Counted from the first letter of the stretch, positions 1 through 7,176 are shown. The stretch is 21,741 nucleotides of DNA from Oscillospiraceae bacterium (GCA_019423445.1 JAHZBJ010000016.1:2190-23930); one strand, 5' to 3'. Made by a program: numbers and translations. Notes: generated by a model from the sequence alone, not told the origin.

Positions 1-1
1 G

Positions 2-229
2 GGGCCGGAAGTGACTCTGATCAGCGCCGGTCAGGAGGCCGCCTTCACCGCCCGGGACCTGCTGGCGGAGAGAGGGCTCCTTTCGGAAAAGGACAGGAAG
101 GGCTGCTGCCGCTACTGTGTCACCGACGCCGCCGGGAGCTTTTCCCAGGTGGCGGAGGTCTTTCTGGGGGCACCGGTGGCTGAGGTCCAGCTGGTGGACA
201 TCACCCGGCTGGAACATCTGGCCGACTGA
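2..229 (+). CDS. murI: Glutamate racemase, C-terminal part (cut by window edge)
   Basis: The reading frame is open from base 2 and ends at TGA 227-229, so only about 75 C-terminal residues are present. The segment ending in YCVTDAAGSFSQVAEVFLG matches the C-terminal pattern of glutamate racemases (in Bacillus RacE an aromatic-TTG-F-IA-WLG stretch), and the tail ITRLEHL fits as well. The enzyme interconverts L- and D-glutamate in the cytoplasm to supply D-Glu for peptidoglycan. Both catalytic cysteines lie upstream and cannot be checked. The GTG at 11 is an internal valine codon, not the start. A weak terminator-like hairpin follows at 242-265. The family assignment rests on this short segment, so it is good but not certain. 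Confidence 0.8.
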   Translation, partial: GPEVTLISAGQEAAFTARDLLAERGLLSEKDRKGCCRYCVTDAAGSFSQVAEVFLGAPVAEVQLVDITRLEHLAD

Positions 230-241
230 CCGCCCCGAGTC

Positions 242-265
242 AAAACCTTCCGGGAATGGTTTTTT
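242..265 (+). terminator. Weak rho-independent terminator after murI
   Basis: AAAACCTTC (242-250) pairs with GAATGGTTTT (254-263), with one bulged T, and a run of six T follows (260-265). It lies 13 bases after the murI stop. The stem is AT-rich and bulged, so termination is probably partial and the next genes may receive read-through. Confidence 0.45.
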
Positions 266-297
266 CCATCCCTGACAGGATTTTCCCCCGCCTCTCT

Positions 298-342
298 CCG
301 CTCCCTGCCGGAGCGGGATCTTGAACCGCCGGTCTTTCCGGC
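298..342 (+). other. Two hairpins in the leader of the DUF1934 gene
   Basis: CCGCTCC (298-304) pairs with GGAGCGG (310-316), and GCCGG (328-332) pairs with CCGGC (338-342). The second hairpin ends one to three bases before the ribosome-binding site AAAGGA (343-348). It could affect access to that site or protect the 5' end after processing. This is inference from structure only. Confidence 0.4.
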
Positions 343-353
343 AAAGGAATGCT

Positions 354-773
354 ATGAAAAACAACGCTTTCATCAAAATCAAAGGAATCCAGTCCGCTGA
401 CGGAGACAGCGACGTCGTGGAGCTGATGACCACCGGCTTCTTCGCCCGCCGCCGGGGCGGCTACGTCATCTCCTACGAGGAGAGCGAGGCCACCGGCTTC
501 GAGGGAGCCAGAACCACCCTCACCTGCGAACAGGGCCGGGTCACCATGACCCGCACCGGCAGCGTCCACACCCAGCTCATCATTGAGGAGGGGAAGCGCC
601 ACCAGTGCAGCTACGACCTGGGCTTCGGCAGCATGATCATCGGGGTCTCCTGCAGCCACATCCAGAGCACCCTGGACGACAACGGCGGCAGCCTCTCCTT
701 CGGCTATTCCCTGGATCTCAACACCGCCCTCACCAGCGAACACCAGGTGACTGTCTCGGTCACTCCCAACTGA
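354..773 (+). CDS. DUF1934 domain protein (YwiB-like)
   Basis: This is a 139-residue cytoplasmic protein with no signal peptide. The ATG at 354 is preferred over the upstream TTG at 321 because AAAGGA lies six bases before it and the family normally begins just before the first strand (IKIKGIQ). The alternation of short polar strands (VVELMTTGFF, YVISYEE, TTLTCEQGRVTMTRTG, HQCSYDLG) fits the all-beta, lipocalin-like DUF1934 fold. In Bacillus subtilis the homologue ywiB lies directly beside argS, and the same order is seen here with a 38-base gap, so co-transcription is likely. The molecular function of the family is unknown to me. DUF1934 membership is recognised from sequence pattern and neighbourhood, not from a search. 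Confidence 0.82.
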   Translation: MKNNAFIKIKGIQSADGDSDVVELMTTGFFARRRGGYVISYEESEATGFEGARTTLTCEQGRVTMTRTGSVHTQLIIEEGKRHQCSYDLGFGSMIIGVSCSHIQSTLDDNGGSLSFGYSLDLNTALTSEHQVTVSVTPN

Positions 774-811
774 GGAAAACAGAAGTTTAAAATAAAAGGA
801 GCCAAAACCAT

Positions 812-2503
812 ATGATCAGCACAGCCGTCCAAACCCAGGAGCAGATCCGCGCTCTGATCCGGGAGGCCTTCCGGGCCGCCCAGGAGGCCGGGGAACTCCC
901 CGCCGGTGAACCCGCCGACTTCTCGGTGGAGGTCCCCGGGGATACCACCAAGGGGGATTTCGCCACCAACGCCGCTATGGCCAACGCCCGGGTATTCCGG
1001 ATGGCCCCCCAGAAACTGGCGGCAGCCCTCACCGCCCGGATGGACTTCACCGGCACCGCCATCCAGCGGGTGGAGACCGCGGGCCCCGGCTTTATCAACT
1101 TCTTCATGGAACCCTGTTGGTTCACCGCCCAGGTGGATGAGATCCTCCAGAAGGGGGCGGACTACGGCCGCAGCGACTACGGCAAAGGGGAAAAGGTGAT
1201 GGTGGAATTTGTTTCCGCCAACCCCACCGGCCCCATGCACATGGGCAACGCCCGGGGCGGCGCCATTGGGGACGTCCTGGCGGCGGCCCTGGAGTGGTCC
1301 GGCCACGACACCACCCGTGAATTCTACGTCAACGACGCCGGCAACCAGATCGAGAAGTTCGGAAAGTCCCTCTCGGTGCGGTACCAGCAGCTTTTCCTGG
1401 GAGAGGACGCCGTGGAGTTCCCCGAGGACGGCTACCACGGGGAGGACATCCGGGATCACGCCAAAGCCTACGCCGACCTCCACGGGGACAGCCTCATGTC
1501 CGTCTCCGAGGAGGAGCGGAAAAAGGCCCTGGTGGACTACGCCCTCCCCAAGAACATCGAGGCCCTGAAACGGGACCTTCACACCTACCGCATCGACTTT
1601 GATGTCTGGTTCCGGGAGAGCCAGCTCCACCCTGACGCCATCAACGACGTCATCCATAAGCTGGAGGAACGGGGGGCCATCTACCGGCAGGATGGCGCCG
1701 TTTGGTACCGGGCCACCCAGTTCGGCGGAGAAAAGGACGAGGTGGTGGTGCGGCATAACGGCATCCCCACCTACTTTGCCGCCGATATCGCCTACCACTA
1801 CAACAAGTTCGCCGTCCGGGGCTTCCAGCGGGTCATCAACGTCTGGGGCGCCGACCACCACGGCCACGTGGCCCGGCTCAAAGGGGCCATGGACGCCATC
1901 GGCCTTTCAGGGGACAAGCTGGACATCGTCCTGATGCAGCTGGTGCGCCTGATGAAAGACGGAGAACCCTACCGGATGTCCAAACGCAGCGGCCGTTCCA
2001 TCACCCTGGCGGACCTCACCGAGGAAATCCCCATCGACGCCGCCCGGTACTTCTTTAATATGCGGGAGCCCGGCTCTACCTTCGACTTCGACCTGGACCT
2101 TGCCATGAAGGAGCAAAGCGACAACCCCGTCTACTACGTCCAGTACGCCCACGCCCGGATCTGCAGCATCCTCAAGAACCTGGCCGCCGAGGGGATCGTC
2201 CCCCGGCAGGCGGGAGAGCAGGAGCTCTGTCTCCTGGCCACCCCTGAGGAGCGGGAACTGATCCGCCGCCTGGGGCAGCTCCCCCAGGAGATCATCGACA
2301 CCGCCCGGGACTACGACCCCGCCCGGCTCACCCGGTATGTCTATGACATCGCCACCCTCTTCCACAAGTTCTACAACACCTGCCGCTGCAAGGGTGTGGA
2401 CGATTCCCTGCAGCAGGCCCGGCTTTCCCTGTGCATCGCCACCCGGACTGTCATCGCCAACGTCCTGGGCCTGTTGAAAATCTCCGCCCCTGAGCTGATG
2501 TGA
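812..2503 (+). CDS. argS: Arginyl-tRNA synthetase
   Basis: This 563-residue class I synthetase charges tRNA-Arg with arginine using ATP in the cytoplasm. It begins with the N-terminal Add1-type domain (about 1-115). The HIGH-type signature follows as PTGPMHMGNARG (about 135-147), then the Rossmann core containing WGADHHGHVARL. The KMSKS-type loop is RMSKRSG (near 387), and the DALR anticodon-binding domain makes up the last 110 residues, ending ISAPELM. Length and domain order are normal. The AGGA at 797-800 is 11 bases before the ATG, a rather long spacing, but no better in-frame start is seen. It lies 38 bases after the DUF1934 gene in the same direction. No clear terminator follows; a repeat element begins seven bases after the stop. 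Confidence 0.97.
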   Translation: MISTAVQTQEQIRALIREAFRAAQEAGELPAGEPADFSVEVPGDTTKGDFATNAAMANARVFRMAPQKLAAALTARMDFTGTAIQRVETAGPGFINFFMEPCWFTAQVDEILQKGADYGRSDYGKGEKVMVEFVSANPTGPMHMGNARGGAIGDVLAAALEWSGHDTTREFYVNDAGNQIEKFGKSLSVRYQQLFLGEDAVEFPEDGYHGEDIRDHAKAYADLHGDSLMSVSEEERKKALVDYALPKNIEALKRDLHTYRIDFDVWFRESQLHPDAINDVIHKLEERGAIYRQDGAVWYRATQFGGEKDEVVVRHNGIPTYFAADIAYHYNKFAVRGFQRVINVWGADHHGHVARLKGAMDAIGLSGDKLDIVLMQLVRLMKDGEPYRMSKRSGRSITLADLTEEIPIDAARYFFNMREPGSTFDFDLDLAMKEQSDNPVYYVQYAHARICSILKNLAAEGIVPRQAGEQELCLLATPEERELIRRLGQLPQEIIDTARDYDPARLTRYVYDIATLFHKFYNTCRCKGVDDSLQQARLSLCIATRTVIANVLGLLKISAPELM

Positions 2504-2545
2504 TTTTAGGTCCGTAAGGAACGGAACACAGAGTCGCTAGTCTCT

Positions 2546-2695
2546 GCCCCGCTCCCTGAACAAATTACCTGGGCTGAGAAGGGCACGGATTTTCCCATCA
2601 CAGGGGTTTCTGAATCCCAGGTCAGGAAAGGACGCGCCCTTTGAGCCCCAGGTTGAACAACAAGACGCTTTCAAAATTCCAAGTGATATGCTCAG
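2546..2695 (+). repeat. Tandem unit 1 of the composite element
   Basis: First copy of the 209-bp period. It contains CCCCGCTCCCTGAAC, then ACCTGGGCTGAGAAGG, and it ends ATATGCTCAG. Near its right end an inverted module, TTCAAAATTCCAAGTGATATG, is more degraded than its counterpart in unit 2. The junction to unit 2 is a short palindrome, TTCTCACATTCGTGAGAGAA. Confidence 0.8.
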
Positions 2696-2754
2696 AAACA
2701 GCCCAGCAGACCGGGTTCTCACATTCGTGAGAGAAGGAACGAGCCGCCGTCTCC

Positions 2755-2904
2755 GCCCCGCTCCCTGAACAAATCACCTGGGCTGAGAAGGGCGAGGGTT
2801 TCCCCATCACAGGGGTTTCTGAATCCCAGGTCAGGAAAGGACACGCCCTTTGAGCCCCAGGTTGAACAACAAGACGCTTTCAGAATCCCATGTGTTATGC
2901 TCAG
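2755..2904 (+). repeat. Tandem unit 2 of the composite element
   Basis: Second copy, about 93% identical to the first by hand alignment. TTTCTGAATCCCAGGT (2816-2831) and TTTCAGAATCCCATGT (near 2877-2892) form an internal direct repeat. Their reverse complements match the CCTGGGATTCAGAAGG of the copy at 8577-8593, so the same short module recurs in both orientations. Confidence 0.8.
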
Positions 2905-2963
2905 GGAGCGAGGCAGAACGGTTCGCTTCGCAGAATCTTCTCTCACGGACTTAAATTAGGAGT

Positions 2964-4106
2964 GTGATATTCTTCTCTATGGAAACTGACCGATTATGCT
3001 TTCTTCTTGGTCCCGGCCAGGAAGCTTTCTGCCCCCGAATCCAGGCCACCGGAGCAACTCCGGTGGTTCTGGTGCCCATCCCCTTTGAGGGAGATTTCTT
3101 CCAGCCGGAATGGGCTGTTGCCGCCGGGGAACAGCTGGCCCGGGCCAGAAACCTGGCCTCCCCCGGGACGGAGCTTTGCGGGGTGCTCCCCGCAGGAGAT
3201 TTCTCCATAGAACCTTATGGGGAGATCCCTTTCGCCCAGTGTGTCGCCCACTACTCCTCCGCCGCAGGAGCTCTTGCCCGGAGCGGCGCCGGCTCGGTGC
3301 TGATCCACCGGGCCAAAAGCCTTCTCCAGGCCCGGGCCGGGGTCCTTGGGGCCCGCTCGGCCGGACTCCCCGTCTATGTCAGCCTGGAGATTCAGGGTGA
3401 AGGGGAGGGCCTTCTGGGAGGCGGCGATATCCTCTCCGCATTCATCACCCTCCAGGAGCTGGGGACAGCCGCTTTGGGTTTTTACTCCTCTGTGGCCGGG
3501 GTGATTCTGGACCCCCTGGAACAAGTAGCCCCCTATGCCAGGATCCCCCTCCTTGCCATCACCCGGAACCTTACCGGTTCCCTGCCCCAGCCGGAGACCG
3601 ACCGTCTCTTCGAAATCCGCACCGCCGGTCTCAAAGCCCGTGGCGCCTGCTGGCAGTCCATTCTGGAGGCGGGAGAAGATCAGACGGAAGCAGCTGCCCG
3701 GGCACTGGTTTCGGCGCCTCTCTGTGCCGTATCCCGGGTGGATTACCGGGAGCTCCAGGAGATCTGGGCCACCACCGAGGAGCAGGTATTTTATCTGGAC
3801 GGCAACGAGGAGTTTTCTCCCCCCATCCCCTGTCTGGGGGATCTGGCGGAGGATATCATCCCCATGGAGCACGAGGGCTGGGACGCCCTTTGTATCCAAC
3901 TCCAGACCGCCGACGACGGCTACAACATCTCCCTCAACAACGCAAACCTCACCATGCTCCCCGCCGACTTCCTCAGCGATGACGAGGACGCCCTGGACAG
4001 CGCCCTCTTCTTCTACAACGGGCGGGCCATTGTGGACAGCCGTTCCATCATCCCTCCCCAGCGCCTGGAAGAGATCGCCCGGCGCTACGGCGCGGTGGTT
4101 ATTTGA
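2964..4106 (+). CDS. Degenerate methionine-synthase-like (MetH N-terminal) protein
   Basis: The 380-residue protein resembles the homocysteine-binding barrel of cobalamin-dependent methionine synthases. SVLIHRAKSLLQARAGVLGA corresponds to the ETN-S-L-EA-AA-A helix, and LPVYVSLEIQGEGEGLLGG to the strand with G-x-x-L-x-G. The expected GINCSLGP zinc-ligand segment reads GFYSSVAG, and I see no GGCCG. The zinc site therefore appears lost and classical methyl transfer is unlikely. The last 50 residues (DSALFFYNGRAIVDS to RRYGAVVI) resemble the beginning of a pterin-binding barrel, and the chain stops there. The start is uncertain. GTG 2964 sits too close to AGGAG (2958-2962), whereas ATG 2979 is 16 bases away. 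Upstream is the repeat element; downstream are two terminators. A structural or regulatory role is possible, but the function is unknown. Confidence 0.65.
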   Translation: MIFFSMETDRLCFLLGPGQEAFCPRIQATGATPVVLVPIPFEGDFFQPEWAVAAGEQLARARNLASPGTELCGVLPAGDFSIEPYGEIPFAQCVAHYSSAAGALARSGAGSVLIHRAKSLLQARAGVLGARSAGLPVYVSLEIQGEGEGLLGGGDILSAFITLQELGTAALGFYSSVAGVILDPLEQVAPYARIPLLAITRNLTGSLPQPETDRLFEIRTAGLKARGACWQSILEAGEDQTEAAARALVSAPLCAVSRVDYRELQEIWATTEEQVFYLDGNEEFSPPIPCLGDLAEDIIPMEHEGWDALCIQLQTADDGYNISLNNANLTMLPADFLSDDEDALDSALFFYNGRAIVDSRSIIPPQRLEEIARRYGAVVI

Positions 4107-4114
4107 AAACGCAA

Positions 4115-4143
4115 AAGCGGCCCCTTTCCGGGGCCGCTTTTTT
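4115..4143 (+). terminator. Strong terminator after the MetH-like gene, possibly bidirectional
   Basis: AAGCGGCCCC (4115-4124), loop TTTCC, then GGGGCCGCTT (4130-4139) and a T run to 4143. The upstream flank has AAAA, so the reverse strand also gives a stem followed by TTTT. It may serve the converging lipoprotein gene as well. Confidence 0.9.
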
Positions 4144-4146
4144 CTC

Positions 4147-4171
4147 CGCCTCCATTGGGGAGGCGTTTTTT
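4147..4171 (+). terminator. Second, tandem terminator
   Basis: CGCCTCC (4147-4153), loop ATTGG, GGAGGCG (4159-4165), then six T (4166-4171). It lies directly after the first terminator and 15 bases before the end of the opposing gene, and it probably protects that gene from antisense transcription. Confidence 0.85.
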
Positions 4172-4185
4172 ATTTGGGTTCCAGG

Positions 4186-5424
4186 TCAGGATGCCGCGCT
4201 CTCAGAGGAAGCGGCCTCGGAACTGCTCTCGCCGGAAGCAGGTTCGCTCTCGGAAGCAGCGGAACTGCTTTCGGAGGAGGCTCCGCTCTCAGACTCAGAG
4301 GAAGCGGAACTGCTTTCAGAAGCAGAGGCGCTTTCGGAGGAGGCCGAGCTGCTCTCAGAGGAGCTGCTGGAGCTGGGGGCGATCTGCTCATCGGTCATTT
4401 TCAGCTTGGCAGGAGTGTAGGCGGCCAGGGCGGCGGTGTTGTAGCGGATATCCATCTCGGAGGCCCAGACCTCCACCGTCTCCATGTACTCGTCATACTT
4501 CATCTCCTGGAGAACGGCGTCCAGATACATCTCAATATCCTCGTCGGCAGCTTCCAGGATGGGGAGCTTCCGGATCAGATAGATGTAGTAGTCGTCCTCC
4601 ACGGTGAAGATTTCGTTGTCCTCGGCGTCTATCACAGCGGTCTCGTAGGCGGAAGGATAAAACCCGGCGTTGTTCTGGAGGTAGACGTCGTAGGAGTCGT
4701 CCTCCATCTGCTCCCCGGCGGAGTCGCCGTTCTGTTCCACCGCCTGCTCATAGACCAGGTCAGGGAAGTGTTCCCCGGCCAGGGCCCGGGCCAGATAGCT
4801 CTCCGCCTTTTCCTTGTTGGCGGCAAGGGCTTCCTCGTCCAGGGCGGCTCCGGTGAGGGTGTCCACCTTGGGGAAGAGCATGTACTGGCTGCGGGTGTAT
4901 TCCTCCGCGAAAGCCTGCTTCAGCTCGTCTTTGGTGAGGCCCTTTTCCCCGCCTTCGCCGTAGATGTCGTTAAAGACATTGAGGCTCATCATGGAGGTGT
5001 CGTTGATGTACTGCACCGAGTCCTTGGAAACGCCGTTGGCGGTGTAGTAATCCTCCCCCATGCTGTAGAGGTAATCGGTGTACTGGGTGGCCTGTTCCTT
5101 ATCTTCGTCGCTGAGGGTCAGGCCCCGGTCCTGGAACTGCCGGCGGATGGCCAGCAGCTTGGCCGACTCCAGCTTGGCGAAGTCGGTGATATACTGGGGG
5201 GCGGGCACATCCCCGATGGTTCCCTTGAGGATATCCTCCTCCCCGTAGAGCTGGCTGGCGGCATCGTTGTAACCCATCATCAGCTCCACCAGGTAGACTC
5301 CGGCAGGAAGGGTATCCTCCCCGGCCTGGGCCACCCAGCTGGTGTCCTCATTGGAGCAGCCGGCCCCGGCCACCGCCAGGGCAAGGGCCATTCCAAGTGC
5401 AATGATCCTTGTGCGAATCTTCAT
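4186..5424 (-). CDS. PrsA/SurA-like lipoprotein with Ser-rich C-terminal tail
   Basis: This 412-residue exported lipoprotein starts at ATG 5424, with GGAGG six bases upstream. The signal peptide has two Arg and one Lys, a hydrophobic core and a lipobox ending AGAGC (Cys23). The middle resembles SurA_N/PPIC-type chaperones: KGLTKDELKQAFAEEYTRSQ, then YMLFPKV, then KEKAESYLARALAGEHFPDL. This is the usual run-up to the parvulin domain, but the rotamase core itself is poorly conserved and catalysis is uncertain. The last 75 or so residues are almost only Ser, Glu and Ala, in SSESSSASSES-like repeats. It probably assists folding of exported proteins at the membrane surface. A good promoter lies at 5492-5520. 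Extending the frame to 5646 would precede the promoter, so it is rejected. Confidence 0.75.
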   Translation of the reverse strand: MKIRTRIIALGMALALAVAGAGCSNEDTSWVAQAGEDTLPAGVYLVELMMGYNDAASQLYGEEDILKGTIGDVPAPQYITDFAKLESAKLLAIRRQFQDRGLTLSDEDKEQATQYTDYLYSMGEDYYTANGVSKDSVQYINDTSMMSLNVFNDIYGEGGEKGLTKDELKQAFAEEYTRSQYMLFPKVDTLTGAALDEEALAANKEKAESYLARALAGEHFPDLVYEQAVEQNGDSAGEQMEDDSYDVYLQNNAGFYPSAYETAVIDAEDNEIFTVEDDYYIYLIRKLPILEAADEDIEMYLDAVLQEMKYDEYMETVEVWASEMDIRYNTAALAAYTPAKLKMTDEQIAPSSSSSSESSSASSESASASESSSASSESESGASSESSSAASESEPASGESSSEAASSESAAS

Positions 5425-5439
5425 TTCGTTCCTCCATCC

Positions 5440-5468
5440 GGCGCCGTCCCTTGGGCGGCGCCTTTTTT
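5440..5468 (+). other. Terminator-shaped hairpin within the leader of the opposite-strand lipoprotein gene
   Basis: GGCGCCG (5440-5446) pairs with CGGCGCC (5456-5462), and TTTTTT follows on the plus strand. For the minus-strand lipoprotein transcript this is a 5'-leader hairpin just upstream of the ribosome-binding site. On the plus strand it has terminator shape and could stop antisense transcription. Confidence 0.6.
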
Positions 5469-5491
5469 CGTAGTGTTGCCGAACGTTCCTT

Positions 5492-5520
5492 ATTATACAC
5501 ACTTCCCGGGGCGATGTCCA
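5492..5520 (-). promoter_or_regulatory. Promoter of the PrsA-like lipoprotein gene
   Basis: On the minus strand, TGGACA (5520-5515), a 17-base spacer, then TATAAT (5497-5492). This is a near-perfect vegetative sigma promoter. The start point would fall near 5485, giving a leader of about 60 bases. The 303-base gap 5425-5727 holds this promoter, the hairpin at 5440-5468 and a plus-strand promoter at 5641-5669. I see nothing else in it. Confidence 0.8.
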
Positions 5521-5640
5521 TAAACAATGTATGAATATCCCAGCTGAAAAGGCCCCAAAGCAGGAGATTTTCCCGGCAGGGACCTGTTTGGGGTCTTGCT
5601 CCCCGCCGGATTTGTCGGTTTCCGGGTCCAGTGCCGGGGC

Positions 5641-5669
5641 TTGCAATAAACCGGTAAAAAAAGTACACT
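5641..5669 (+). promoter_or_regulatory. Likely promoter of the DUF4349 gene
   Basis: TTGCAA (5641-5646), 17 bases, TACACT (5664-5669). The implied start near 5676 leaves a leader of about 50 bases before the ATG at 5728. It is oriented away from the lipoprotein promoter, so the two genes are divergently transcribed. Confidence 0.6.
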
Positions 5670-5727
5670 AGTAATGTGACAGGTTTTGGAAGGTTTCCCC
5701 TCTGATTGACGATAAGGAGGTCCTATC

Positions 5728-6861
5728 ATGAAAAAGACGCTGCGCTCCTTGGCGGCGATTACCGCCATCGCCCTTGCCATGTCCCTCTTCCTTCTGGGCT
5801 GCGGAGGCAGCTCCGGCAACAAGTCCAAAGAGTCCACCCAGACCGCCCCTGCTGCCTCCTCCTCTGCCGCGGCCATGGACGCCGGCGGGGAGGTATGGTA
5901 CACCTCGGATTCCGTAGCCGAAGCCCCGGAAGCGGAGCAAACGCAAACCGGGGACACAACCCCGGTTCTCCCCGACCAGCGCAAGATCATCCGCCACGCC
6001 TCCATGGAACTGGAGACCCGGGAATTTGACGCCGCCCTCCGGCAGATTGAAGAGCTGGTGTCCTCCGCCGGGGGGTACATCGAAAGCTCCAGCCAGGACG
6101 GTTACAGCCTGGAATACCAGGGGGATTACCGGGAGCGGTACGCCTCCATCCAGGCCCGGATCCCCTCGGAGAAACTGGACGAGGTTATCTCCTCGGTGGG
6201 AAGCCTCTGCAATGTCCTGAACCAGAGCGAAAGCATGGACGACATTACCGACAGCTACTACGACGCCCAGGCCCGTCTGGAATCCCTGGAGATCCAGGAA
6301 GAGCGGCTGCTGGAGCTGCTGTCCCAGGCCACCAGCCTGGAGGATATGATCACTCTGGAATCGGCCCTCTCCGACGTCCGGTATCAGATCGAAAGCCTCA
6401 CCGCCTCCCTGCGGCGGATGGACAGCCAGGTGACCTACTCCTACCTCAACATCTCCCTGCAGGAGGTGGTGGAGTACCGGACCATCCAGGAGAAGCCCCA
6501 GAACTTCGGCGAGCAGCTGTCTGACGCCTTCGACCGGGGTATGAGCGGCATGGTAACCGGCGTCCAGAACTTCATCCTGCTCCTGGCTGAGGCGGGCCCC
6601 AGCCTGATTCTCCTGGCCATCATCGTGATCCTCATTGTGGTTCTGGTCCGGGCATCTGCCAAAGCCTCCCGGAAGCGCCGGGAAGCCAAGGGACTCCCCC
6701 CCAGAAACACTGCCCCCCACAACAGCGCCTTTACCACCAGCCCCGGCTCCTTCCAGAGATATCCACAGCATCCTCAGCATCCCCAAAGCGCCCAGCCCCA
6801 AACTCCGCCCCCCGCTTCCGGGGACCATGGGAAGGGAGAAGATGAGCCCCCCAAAAACTGA
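5728..6861 (+). CDS. DUF4349 domain lipoprotein
   Basis: This 377-residue envelope protein starts at ATG 5728 with AAGGAGG seven bases upstream. A signal peptide ends at lipobox LLGC (Cys25). A low-complexity linker follows (about 26-80, with two Ala/Ser-rich runs), then the DUF4349 region (about 82-290). That region begins RKIIRHASMELETREFDAAL and includes YIESSSQDGYS, a coiled-coil-prone helix pair (DAQARLESLEIQEERLLELL) and VTYSYLNISLQEV. A transmembrane helix (about 290-312, LILLAIIVILIVVLV) and a basic, Pro/Gln/His-rich tail follow, so the C-terminus should lie in the cytoplasm. The family is common in Firmicutes and its role is unknown. A small membrane protein gene follows after a hairpin. 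Confidence 0.85.
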   Translation: MKKTLRSLAAITAIALAMSLFLLGCGGSSGNKSKESTQTAPAASSSAAAMDAGGEVWYTSDSVAEAPEAEQTQTGDTTPVLPDQRKIIRHASMELETREFDAALRQIEELVSSAGGYIESSSQDGYSLEYQGDYRERYASIQARIPSEKLDEVISSVGSLCNVLNQSESMDDITDSYYDAQARLESLEIQEERLLELLSQATSLEDMITLESALSDVRYQIESLTASLRRMDSQVTYSYLNISLQEVVEYRTIQEKPQNFGEQLSDAFDRGMSGMVTGVQNFILLLAEAGPSLILLAIIVILIVVLVRASAKASRKRREAKGLPPRNTAPHNSAFTTSPGSFQRYPQHPQHPQSAQPQTPPPASGDHGKGEDEPPKN

Positions 6862-6902
6862 CCCCCCATATCCCTGAGGTTTGAACCTCGTCTAAAAACA
6901 GG

Positions 6903-6930
6903 AGGGCCCCGGCTGGTAGACCGGGGCCCT
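6903..6930 (+). terminator. Intercistronic hairpin, possible weak terminator
   Basis: AGGGCCCCGG (6903-6912), loop CTGGTAGA, CCGGGGCCCT (6921-6930). Only three T follow, so full termination is doubtful. The next ribosome-binding site (AAGGAG, 6934-6939) begins four bases later, suggesting a processing or attenuation hairpin between the two genes. Confidence 0.55.
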
Positions 6931-6949
6931 TTGAAGGAGAAGAATACCT

Positions 6950-7162
6950 ATGAATGAAAAAGGATATGGCCTCCGGCTGTTCCGCTCCCTCTGCGGAGTT
7001 GTGGCGGCTGTGCTGCTGGTTTATGTCCTGGCCGCCGTCACCACTGGAGGCCAGACCTTGTCCGAGCTGCCGGTGGCCCTGGCCCTAGGGGCCGGAATCC
7101 TCCTGGCTCTTGCCGCCGTTGTGGTTTCTCTGGTCTGCCGCAAAAACAGCAATCAGAAATAA
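6950..7162 (+). CDS. Small two-TM membrane protein, unknown function
   Basis: This 70-residue protein starts at ATG 6950, with AAGGAG ten bases upstream. There are two hydrophobic segments, roughly 14-31 (LCGVVAAVLLVYVLAAV) and 42-63 (VALALGAGILLALAAVVVSLVC). A short loop containing TTGGQTLSELP separates them, and the termini are basic. I do not recognise a family. It follows the DUF4349 gene in the same direction and ends in a strong bidirectional terminator, so the pair probably forms a small envelope operon. Confidence 0.7.
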   Translation: MNEKGYGLRLFRSLCGVVAAVLLVYVLAAVTTGGQTLSELPVALALGAGILLALAAVVVSLVCRKNSNQK

Positions 7163-7176
7163 TCTTATGACAAAAC

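Larger units (their letters stand above)
2510..2950 (+). repeat. Composite inverted-repeat element, two tandem units (period 209 bp)
   Basis: This element fills the whole argS to MetH-like gap. The left end reads GTCCGTAAGGAACGG and the right end TTCTCTCACGGAC, giving imperfect terminal inverted repeats of about 50 bases that both carry CTCGCTCCCTGA or CCCGCTCCCTGA. Two units lie in tandem (2546-2695 and 2755-2904) with no gap between them in my hand alignment and 11 differences in about 152 positions. The most conserved part is 2598-2671. Each unit can fold: ACCTGGG (2776-2782) with CCCAGGT (2825-2831) in unit 2, and the equivalent in unit 1. Short relatives occur at 8520-8640 and at the end of the window. 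No transposase is present, so it resembles a non-autonomous MITE- or BIME-like element or a structured RNA cassette. Confidence 0.85.

Noticed and set aside
2537..2946. Short minus-strand frames in the repeat with similar peptides (GILKASCCSTWGSKG...FRNPCDG)
   Set aside because: The peptide similarity follows from the DNA duplication, the frames begin and end at different places in the two units, and no ribosome-binding site is evident. I treat them as non-coding, though such frames may be annotated as hypothetical proteins elsewhere.
4190..4375. Repetitive DNA that could be read as a tandem repeat or CRISPR-like array
   Set aside because: It encodes the Ser/Glu/Ala tail of the lipoprotein in frame; repeats are irregular and there are no spacers.
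3535..5523. 662-residue plus-strand open frame
   Set aside because: It is a shadow of the MetH-like gene and of the oppositely oriented lipoprotein gene, runs through two terminators, and has a composition that fits antisense GC-rich coding DNA.
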